This document shows, in pieces, positions 57,321-64,000 of a stretch of 64,000 bases of DNA. Origin of the DNA: Pseudomonas tensinigenes (GTDB lineage Bacteria; Pseudomonadota; Gammaproteobacteria; Pseudomonadales; Pseudomonadaceae); assembly GCF_014268445.2 (NCBI RefSeq), contig NZ_CP077089.1, forward strand, positions 6,557,779 through 6,621,778. Direction: 5' to 3'. The first letter of the stretch is position 1; each line of letters opens with the position of its first letter. Made by a program: the position numbers and the translations under genes. Below the pieces are notes generated by a model, which saw nothing but the letters and a program-made list of their open reading frames with translations, ran no database searches and was not told the DNA's origin.

Positions 57321-59297
57321 TCAACGGAAGCGATCAACCTCGGAACGCAAATCCGCCGCCAGTTTCTCCAGCTCTTTAGCCGTAACAGCCAGGTTCGACA
57401 CAACCTCACGCTGCTCACTGTTGGCCAACGCAATGCTCTGCAAATTACTGCTCAACAACGTCGCGGTGCTGCTCTGCTCCTGAGTCGCCGTGGTAATCGC
57501 GGCAAACTGTTGCCCCGCCGAACGGCTCTGCTCATCGATGCGAGCCAGCGCCGAGGCGACATTGGCGTTGCGCGACAAGCCTTCCTGCATCAGCACATTG
57601 CCCTGCTCCATGGTGCTGATCGCGTTGCCGGTTTCCTGCTGGATGCTGTGGATCATGCTGGAAATTTCATCGGTGGCCTGACGAGTACGCGAGGCCAGGC
57701 TGCGCACTTCATCGGCTACCACGGCAAAGCCGCGACCTTGTTCGCCGGCGCGGGCAGCTTCGATTGCTGCGTTAAGTGCCAGAAGGTTGGTTTGCTCGGC
57801 AATCGACGTAATCACACCGACGATGCCGCCAATTTCCTGCGAACGCTGACCGAGGGTGTTGATCACCGTTGCGGTGCTGTTCAGGGCGCCAGCGATTTGC
57901 TCCAGCGAGGACGACGCTTCTTCCATCGAGCTGCGGCCAATTTGGGTTTGCTGGGCATTTTCCTGTGCCAGACGCTGGGTTGCGCCCATGTTGTCGGCAA
58001 TGTTCAGCGAGGTCGCGCTGAACTCTTCCACCGCACCCGCCATGCTAGTGATTTCGCCAGACTGCTGCTCCATGCCTTCGTAAGCACCACCGGACAGACC
58101 GGACAGGGCCTGGGCACGGCTGTTGACCTCTTCCGAAGAGCGGCGGATATGCTCGACCATGGTCGACAGCGCCTGGCTCATCTGGTTGAACGCGCGGGAC
58201 AACTGACCGATTTCGTCATTGCTCGATACGTTCAGACGCACGCTCAGATCGCCAGCACCCAAAGCTTCGGCCTGACGCACCAGGTCACTCAGTGGCGCCA
58301 GTTTGCTGCGCAGCAGCCAGACCACCGAACCGACCGCCAACAGCATCGCCAACAGACTGCCGATCGCCAGTTGCGTACCGACGCTCCAGGTCACTGCACG
58401 GATTTCGGCTTTCGGCATGCTCGCCACCACCGACCACGGCCCGCCGTCGAAAGGTACGGCAACGCTGTAGAAATCCTCGGATTTGTCAGCCCAGAACTGA
58501 CCTTTGCCCGGCGTCTTGGCCAGACCAGTGATCACCGGAATCGACTGATCCAGCGCCTGCACACTGGCTGGCGCGACCAGCCATTTGCTCTGCTCGTCGA
58601 GCAGCGCCAGCGAGCCGGTCTGACCGATGCGGAAACGCTTGAGGTTGTCGAACTGGGCGTTCTGCGCGTCGGTGTAATCGAAACCGACGAACAGCACCGC
58701 AATCACCTTGCCGCTGCCATCGCGCACCGGGGTGTATTGGGTCATGTAGGAGCGCTCGAACAACAAGGCGCGACCGACGTAGCTTTGTCCTGCCATCAGC
58801 TTCGCGTAGGCCGGGTGCGCGTGATCAAGCAAGGTGCCGATGGCGCGAGTGCCGTCCTGTTTGGTCAGCGAGGTGCTGACCCGTACGAAGTCTTCGCCGC
58901 TGCGCACAAACAACGTGGCGACGCCGGCAGTCATTTGCTTGAACTCGTCGACTTCCTTGAAGTTGTTGTTCAACACTTCGCTGCCCAGGTGCAGGCCCGG
59001 GGTCTGGGTGCCGGCGACTGTCACCGGTTCACTCGGGTGAATGCTCAGACCCGCGCTGAAGCGCTTCTCGAACAACCCGCTCAGGCGCTGGGTGCTTTCA
59101 CGCAGCGTGCCGTGAAAGGTGCTCAGTTGGTCGGCCAGCAGCCGCGCCTCACTGGCCAGATGCTCTTCACGGGTAGCGAGGTTGGCGGAATCCAGCGAAC
59201 GCAGGGCGAACACCGTACTGCCACTGATGACTATCGCCAGTATCACGGCGAGGGCGAGGCCTAACTGTGAGGCGATCCGAGCGCGAGGTTGAGACAT
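57321..59297 (-). CDS. Methyl-accepting chemotaxis protein with Cache sensor domain
   Basis: A 658-residue chemoreceptor: membrane helix (about 10-35), periplasmic Cache_3-Cache_2-type domain (about 40-310; [39 protein letters not shown]), second membrane helix, HAMP (about 330-385) and signalling domain (about 400-658). The hairpin tip has [20 protein letters not shown], the CheA/CheW contact. The ligand is unknown. I chose the ATG at 59297, with AGGAG upstream; a longer reading frame upstream is discarded. Confidence 0.93.
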   Translation of the reverse strand: MSQPRARIASQLGLALAVILAIVISGSTVFALRSLDSANLATREEHLASEARLLADQLSTFHGTLRESTQRLSGLFEKRFSAGLSIHPSEPVTVAGTQTPGLHLGSEVLNNNFKEVDEFKQMTAGVATLFVRSGEDFVRVSTSLTKQDGTRAIGTLLDHAHPAYAKLMAGQSYVGRALLFERSYMTQYTPVRDGSGKVIAVLFVGFDYTDAQNAQFDNLKRFRIGQTGSLALLDEQSKWLVAPASVQALDQSIPVITGLAKTPGKGQFWADKSEDFYSVAVPFDGGPWSVVASMPKAEIRAVTWSVGTQLAIGSLLAMLLAVGSVVWLLRSKLAPLSDLVRQAEALGAGDLSVRLNVSSNDEIGQLSRAFNQMSQALSTMVEHIRRSSEEVNSRAQALSGLSGGAYEGMEQQSGEITSMAGAVEEFSATSLNIADNMGATQRLAQENAQQTQIGRSSMEEASSSLEQIAGALNSTATVINTLGQRSQEIGGIVGVITSIAEQTNLLALNAAIEAARAGEQGRGFAVVADEVRSLASRTRQATDEISSMIHSIQQETGNAISTMEQGNVLMQEGLSRNANVASALARIDEQSRSAGQQFAAITTATQEQSSTATLLSSNLQSIALANSEQREVVSNLAVTAKELEKLAADLRSEVDRFR

Positions 59298-59479
59298 GAC
59301 AGCTCCTGGCCGAACTTTCCGATCCTCCTTGATCGCAGCTCGGATAATTTTTAATAGTGGGGGTGAATCGTGGATACCGGCACGACGGTTCCACATGCAC
59401 GTATTCGGCGGTAAAGCGGAATACTTGAGCGAGCAGCAGGGTTATGGCACAAGGCCGCCATTGTGGCGGCTCGAACGTT

Positions 59480-60400
59480 TCAGCTCAAGCGTGTTACAGC
59501 CGGAAGTTCCATGGCGCGGACTTCGCCTTGCAGGAAGTCGCTGAGGCGGCGCAAACGTTCACCTCCCGGACGGGTTTTTGGCCACACCAGGTAATAATTC
59601 AGTCCGCTGGCGACGGCCGTCGGCCACGGCAAGCTCAGTCGTCCCTGCGCCACATCTTCGGCGACCATCAACAGGTCGCCCATCGACACACCATAACCGC
59701 GCGCCGCGGCGATCATCCCTAACTCGAGGGTATCGAACACCTGTCCGCCCTTGAGCGACACCTGATCGGACAGCCCCATGTGCTCCAGCCAACTGCGCCA
59801 GTCACGACGATCCGGGGTCGGGTGGAGTAATTCGGTGGACGCCAGCCGGGCCAAATCCCATGGCTGATCATTCAGCAGGTTTGGCGCACCCACCGGAATC
59901 AGTTCTTCGGGAAATAACAGGCTCGCCTCCCAGTCCGGTGGAAAATGCCCGTCACTCAACAGCACAGCGCAATCAAAAGGCTCATCGTTGAAGTCCACCG
60001 AATCCACATCCATCCAGGCGCTGGTCAGTTGCACTTCGTTGCCCGGTTGCAAATGGCGGAAGCGACTGAGCCGCGCCAACAGCCAGCGCATGGTCAGGGT
60101 TGACGGGGCCTTCATGCGCAAGATGTCGTCCTCGGCGCGCAAGGTATTACAGGCCCGCTCAAGTGCCCCAAACCCTTCGCGGATTCCCGGCAACAGTAAC
60201 CGCGCCGCTTCGGTCAGCTGCAGATTGCGCCCGCTGCGATGAAACAGCCGACAGGCGAAGTGATCTTCCAGGGTGCGAATATGCCGACTCACTGCACTTT
60301 GGGTAATCGACAGTTCCTCGGCAGCCCGGGTGAACGAACTGTGTCGCGCCGCCGCTTCAAATGCGCGCAGGGCATACAAGGGAGGAAGACGACGAGACAT
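59480..60400 (-). CDS. LysR-family transcriptional regulator (GcvA-like)
   Basis: A 306-residue regulator. The helix-turn-helix lies at about 18-40 (SSFTRAAEELSITQSAVSRH) after MSRRLPPLYALRAFEAAAR, typical of the GcvA/AmpR branch. The effector domain is about 90-300. It is divergent from the MATE exporter, as in P. aeruginosa PA5293-PA5294, so it may control it. I chose the ATG at 60400, the family start; the longer frame is rejected. Ligand unknown. Confidence 0.9.
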   Translation of the reverse strand: MSRRLPPLYALRAFEAAARHSSFTRAAEELSITQSAVSRHIRTLEDHFACRLFHRSGRNLQLTEAARLLLPGIREGFGALERACNTLRAEDDILRMKAPSTLTMRWLLARLSRFRHLQPGNEVQLTSAWMDVDSVDFNDEPFDCAVLLSDGHFPPDWEASLLFPEELIPVGAPNLLNDQPWDLARLASTELLHPTPDRRDWRSWLEHMGLSDQVSLKGGQVFDTLELGMIAAARGYGVSMGDLLMVAEDVAQGRLSLPWPTAVASGLNYYLVWPKTRPGGERLRRLSDFLQGEVRAMELPAVTRLS

Positions 60401-60553
60401 GCAGAAAGCTCCTACAGCGGGATGCAGCCGACGTGAAAGAATGTGTTCAAGATGAGTTTTAATCATGCCACCCATCCTTTTTATCCCTTTGTGCAAAGCC
60501 TGCCAAGCGCCGAGAATCCTCGATCTCCTGTTCCCTCTGAAAATCGAGTGGTG

Positions 60554-61957
60554 ATGACCATGCAGCATCCTGTGCGTACTGAACTCTGGGCCATTCTGCG
60601 GCTGTCGGGGCCGTTGATTGCTTCACAGTTGGCGCACATGTTGATGGTGCTGACCGACACCCTGATGATGGCGCGCATCAGCCCCGAAGCACTGGCCGGC
60701 GGCGGTCTGGGCGCGGCGAGCTATTCGTTCGTGTCGATCTTCTGCATCGGCGTGATCGCAGCCGTCGGCACGCTGGTGGCGATCCGCCAAGGCGCAGGCG
60801 ACATTCTGGGCGCTGCACGCCTGACCCAAGCAGGGTTGTGGCTGGCGTGGCTAATGGCGCTGGGCGCCGGTTTATTGCTGTGGAATCTGAGACCGGTGTT
60901 GTTGCTGTTCGGCCAGACCGAAACCAACGTCAACGCTGCCGGGCAATTCCTGATCGCCCTGCCCTTCGCCCTGCCCGGCTACCTGAGCTTCATGGCCCTG
61001 CGCGGCTTCACCAGCGCAATTGGCCGGGCGACACCGGTGATGGTCATCAGCCTCGGCGGCACAGTGGCTAACTTTCTGCTCAATTACGCGCTGATTACCG
61101 GCATGTTCGGCCTGCCGAAACTGGGGTTGATGGGGATCGGGCTGGTCACAGCGATTGTCGCCAACTGCATGGCGCTGGTGCTGGCTTGGCATATTCGCCG
61201 GCATCCAGCCTACGACGCTTATCCGTTGCGCGCGGGCCTGTCGCGGCCCAATCGGCAATATCTGAAGGAACTGTGGCGCCTCGGCCTGCCGATTGGCGGC
61301 ACCTACGCGGTGGAAGTCGGGCTGTTTGCCTTTGCAGCGCTGTGTATGGGCACCATGGGCAGCACGCAAATGGGCGCGCACCAGATTGCCCTGCAGATCG
61401 TTTCGGTAGCGTTCATGGTGCCAGCCGGTATGTCGTATGCGATCACCATGCGTATCGGCCAGCATTACGGCGCCGGTCAGTTGCTGGATGCACGCATGTC
61501 GGGCCGGGTCGGCATCGCGTTCGGCGCGGTGGTGATGCTGGCGTTTGCCATGGTGTTCTGGCTGTTGCCGAATCAGTTGGTCGGCTTGTTCCTCGACCAT
61601 AACGATCCGGCGTTTGCCGAGGTGATCCGCCTCGCGGTGAGCCTGCTGGCCGTGGCGGCGTGGTTTGAGTTGTTCGACGGCACGCAGACGATTGCCATGG
61701 GCTGCATTCGTGGGCTCAAGGATGCGAAAACCACGTTCCTCGTCGGGCTCGCCTGCTATTGGCTGATCGGTGCGCCGGCGGCGTGGTGGATGGCGTTCCA
61801 CCTCAACTGGGGGCCGACGGGCGTCTGGTGGGGATTGGCGTTGGGGTTGGCGTGTGCGGCGGTGAGTTTGACGCTGGCGTTTGAATGGAAGATGAAGCGG
61901 ATGATTCGGCTGGAGCCTGCGTCATCAAGTCAGTTCACTGTCCCGCAGACCGACTGA
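60554..61957 (+). CDS. MATE-family multidrug efflux protein (NorM-like)
   Basis: A 467-residue antiporter with twelve predicted membrane helices in two halves. It starts HPVRTELWAILRLSGPLIAS, and contains ISPEALAGGGLGAASYSFVS, LMGIGLVTAIVANCMALVLA and TMGSTQMGAHQIALQIVSVA. It should export cationic drugs with sodium or proton exchange. I prefer the ATG at 60554 (or 60560, two codons later); a frame open from 60443 adds a Pro-rich start not seen in the family. It is divergent from the LysR regulator. Confidence 0.9.
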   Translation: MTMQHPVRTELWAILRLSGPLIASQLAHMLMVLTDTLMMARISPEALAGGGLGAASYSFVSIFCIGVIAAVGTLVAIRQGAGDILGAARLTQAGLWLAWLMALGAGLLLWNLRPVLLLFGQTETNVNAAGQFLIALPFALPGYLSFMALRGFTSAIGRATPVMVISLGGTVANFLLNYALITGMFGLPKLGLMGIGLVTAIVANCMALVLAWHIRRHPAYDAYPLRAGLSRPNRQYLKELWRLGLPIGGTYAVEVGLFAFAALCMGTMGSTQMGAHQIALQIVSVAFMVPAGMSYAITMRIGQHYGAGQLLDARMSGRVGIAFGAVVMLAFAMVFWLLPNQLVGLFLDHNDPAFAEVIRLAVSLLAVAAWFELFDGTQTIAMGCIRGLKDAKTTFLVGLACYWLIGAPAAWWMAFHLNWGPTGVWWGLALGLACAAVSLTLAFEWKMKRMIRLEPASSSQFTVPQTD

Positions 61958-61970
61958 GATCCCTTGTAGG

Positions 61971-62055
61971 AGTGAGCCTGCTCGCGATAGCGGTGTGTCA
62001 GACAACTCATCATTTCTGACACACCGCTATCGCGAGCAGGCTCACTCCTACAGGG
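61971..62055. repeat. Long inverted REP pair (variant with TAGGAG)
   Basis: TTGTAGGAGTGAGCCTGCTC faces GAGCAGGCTCACTCCTACAG, and the inner arms (GCGATAGCGGTGTGTCAGA and complement) also match, giving a nearly perfect stem of about 38 bp. It lies between the convergent MATE and GGDEF-EAL genes. Confidence 0.9.
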
Positions 62056-62064
62056 GTTATGCGT

Positions 62065-63738
62065 TTAACTGACGATTTCGAGGGCTGGCTGCTGGCTTGA
62101 GCCGAAAGTTAGATATTCAACCAGTTCCGCCAACGGCAACGGCCGACTGATCAGATATCCCTGCACCTGATCGCAGCCAAACCCGCGCAACAGCTCCAGT
62201 TGCTCCGGCGTCTCAACCCCTTCCGCCACCACTTCCAGATGCAGGTTGTGCGCGAGATTGATCATCGCGTGCACCAGTTTGCGGTTCTCTTCGCGCTGCT
62301 CCATGCCACCGACAAAGCTCTTGTCGATTTTCAGCAAGGTGATCGGCAGGCTGTTGAGGTGCACGAACGAGGAAAACCCGGTGCCGAAGTCATCCAGCGA
62401 AAAGCGCACGCCGAGGCGACCAAGCGCATCCATGGTCTGCTTGACCAGATCGCTGCGGCGCATCACCGCGGTTTCGGTCAACTCGAATTCCAGCCATTGC
62501 GCCTCGACGCCGCGTTCGGCGATCAAGCGGCTCAATGTCGGTAACAACTGACTGTCCTGAAACTGGCGGAACGACAGGTTGATCGCCATGTGCAGCGCCG
62601 GCAATCCGCGTTCGCGCAGCGCCTGCATATCGCGCAGGGCCCGGGAAATCACCCAGTAACCCAACGGCACGATCAAACCACTCTGCTCGGCCAGTGGCAC
62701 GAACTCGCTCGGCGGCAACAGGCCGCGCTCGCTGTGACGCCAACGTACCAACGCTTCGAGGCCGACAATCTGGCCGTCCTGCATGTTCAGACGGGGCTGG
62801 TAATGCAGCTCCAGCTCATCGCGGCGCAAAGCCCGGCGCAGCTCGCTTTCCAGATCAGCCATGCTCCGCGCATTGCGGTTGATGCGTTCGTTGAAGATAT
62901 GAAAGGTGCAGCCCTGCGTACTCTTCGCCTGCTGCATGGCGATGTGCGCGTGCCACATCAACGGATCGGCACCGCCCTGCGCACGGGCATGGGCGATGCC
63001 GAGGCTGGAGCCGATCAGCAGGCTTTCGCCATCGACCCAATACGGTTCGGCGAGCGCTTCGGTGATGCGTTCGGCCATCCACTCGGCGCGCTGCGGCGCA
63101 CGGCGGGTGTCGATCAGCAAAGCGAATTCATCGCTGCCCAGCCGCGCCAGTTGATCACCGGCCTCCAGCTGGCTTTTCAGCCGCGCGACCACTTGCAGGA
63201 TCAAGCGGTCGCCGGCCTGATGGCCAAGCGCATCGTTGGCATGACGGAAGTTGTCGAGATCGAGATGCCCGAGAGCCAGGCCGCGACCATCGTTTTCCGC
63301 GAGGCGCGCGGCGAGCAAGGTCTGAAAACCCTGGCGATTGGCGATGCCGGTCAACGGATCCTGTTCGGCGAGGCGTTGCAGGGTGTTTTCGAGAACGCCG
63401 CGTTCGCGCACATGGCGCAGGCAACGGCGCAGCATGCCGGCGTCGAGAGCGTCGAACACCAGCCAGTCGCTGACGCCAACCGGTGCGGTGTCCGGTTCGT
63501 GTTCCAGCAGCAAGACCGTCGGCAGGCTGCAACGGCCCGGTGCCGGTTGCAATGCCGGAAGGGTCAACAACACCGCATTGCGGTTGTCTTCGAACAAACT
63601 GCTGACCGAGTCCCAGCTCGGCGCGCTGATCAGCACCGCCGCGCTCCCCATCGGAGCCAGACACTCGCGCAATAACGCTGTCCACGCTGGCTCTTCGGCC
63701 AGTAGCAGCAAACGCAAGGGTTCGACAGGCGTAGACAA
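62065..63738 (-). CDS. proE: GGDEF-EAL c-di-GMP phosphodiesterase (ProE-like)
   Basis: A 557-residue cytoplasmic protein: a degenerate receiver-like N-terminus (about 1-120), GGDEF domain (about 130-295) and EAL domain (about 300-545). The GGDEF signature reads GSDEF, and no RxxD inhibitory site precedes it, so cyclase activity is doubtful. The EAL side looks complete: GLEALVRW, NLSFRQF, ELTETAV, LDDFGTGFSS, KIDKSFV, AEGVETPEQ and QGYLISRP. It should hydrolyse c-di-GMP. It holds the place of P. aeruginosa PA5295 (ProE), a phosphodiesterase that affects exopolysaccharide. Confidence 0.88.
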   Translation of the reverse strand: MSTPVEPLRLLLLAEEPAWTALLRECLAPMGSAAVLISAPSWDSVSSLFEDNRNAVLLTLPALQPAPGRCSLPTVLLLEHEPDTAPVGVSDWLVFDALDAGMLRRCLRHVRERGVLENTLQRLAEQDPLTGIANRQGFQTLLAARLAENDGRGLALGHLDLDNFRHANDALGHQAGDRLILQVVARLKSQLEAGDQLARLGSDEFALLIDTRRAPQRAEWMAERITEALAEPYWVDGESLLIGSSLGIAHARAQGGADPLMWHAHIAMQQAKSTQGCTFHIFNERINRNARSMADLESELRRALRRDELELHYQPRLNMQDGQIVGLEALVRWRHSERGLLPPSEFVPLAEQSGLIVPLGYWVISRALRDMQALRERGLPALHMAINLSFRQFQDSQLLPTLSRLIAERGVEAQWLEFELTETAVMRRSDLVKQTMDALGRLGVRFSLDDFGTGFSSFVHLNSLPITLLKIDKSFVGGMEQREENRKLVHAMINLAHNLHLEVVAEGVETPEQLELLRGFGCDQVQGYLISRPLPLAELVEYLTFGSSQQPALEIVS

Positions 63739-64000
63739 GCTAGCTCCCTAGACTCTGCAATGATGTGGGCGGGGCATTATGCCGTTGCGCCGTTCAATGA
63801 CCAAATGACAACGGTTATCAAAACGTTATTTTGTGTCACGAATGAGAACATTAGCCGCAAAATCACCGCGCATCCTCCGCGAAAGTAACAAAACCGGCAA
63901 ATTTGAATCGCGTGGTACGTCACAAGTCGGAGAGAGCAGCACAAATCGCTGAGCCTGTTAAAATGCCGGCCCATTTCGTCAACGACTCCCGAATTTTCGT
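63739..64000. other. Right-edge non-coding region
   Basis: 262 bases with no supported gene. A TAAAAT box at 63958 in a GTTAAAATGCCGGCCC context may be the -10 of a plus-strand gene that begins outside the window; a good -35 was not found. In P. aeruginosa the rep helicase gene follows PA5295. Confidence 0.4.

Noticed and set aside
55890..59264. A plus-strand open frame of over 1100 codons
   Set aside because: It lies antisense to DUF4432 and the chemoreceptor, both clear genes. Its Leu/Gln/His/Arg-rich composition is the usual mirror of GC-rich coding DNA.

Overview
The window is a piece of a Pseudomonas chromosome, most likely from the P. fluorescens group. The evidence is high GC with strong third-position GC bias, a gene order that from memory follows the P. 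aeruginosa PA5237-PA5295 segment (ubiD, acyltransferase, rho, trxA ... algP, algQ, dsbH, hemYXDC, algR, argH ... cyaA, rnk, cyaY, lptM, lysA, dapF, xerC ... amtB, glnK, ubiK, comM ... LysR, MATE, GGDEF-EAL), and many copies of the inverted GAGCAGGCTCGCTCCCAC repeats typical of fluorescent pseudomonads. I annotate about 60 protein genes. I see no tRNA, rRNA, CRISPR array or complete insertion sequence.

Layout. 1-4267: ubiD (cut by the edge), an OafA/SGNH acyltransferase, rho and trxA. 4388-8198: a FadR-type regulator divergent from a four-gene polar amino-acid ABC transporter operon. 8408-13417: ppx and ppk convergent around an inverted repeat pair, with hemB upstream of ppk. 13625-17810: DedA protein, elbB, a DUF188 protein and an FTR1 iron permease fused to a cytochrome c. 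18000-22763: a cluster of envelope proteins (two COG3014 lipoproteins, YcfL, LpoB and a soluble LpoB-like protein). 22878-30000: LysE exporter, MscS channel, ABC-F ATPase, the algP/fklB/algQ region and dsbH. 30219-35197: hemC-hemD-hemX-hemY and algR. The kinase gene algZ, expected upstream of algR, survives only as a C-terminal fragment. 35669-42927: argH, a GST, small proteins, cyaA, rnk and cyaY. 43245-47854: the lptM-lysA-dapF-DUF484-xerC-HAD operon. 48046-51505: sutA, yjbQ, glnK-amtB and ubiK.

51553-54360 is the accessory part, inserted between ubiK and comM, which I expect to be neighbours elsewhere. It holds a phage-type C4-like antisense RNA leader in front of a BRO-N (antirepressor-like) gene, an orphan HigA antitoxin, a GNAT-like protein and two paralogous 56-residue proteins, each with its own terminator. 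54397-63738 returns to core genes: comM, a periplasmic DUF4432 protein, a Cache chemoreceptor, a LysR regulator with a MATE exporter, and a GGDEF-EAL protein resembling ProE.

The points most worth a second look are the C4-like RNA/BRO-N locus, the twin 56-residue proteins, the algZ remnant whose stop still overlaps the algR start, the COG3014-YcfL-LpoB envelope cluster, and a 22-bp palindrome in front of the DedA gene.
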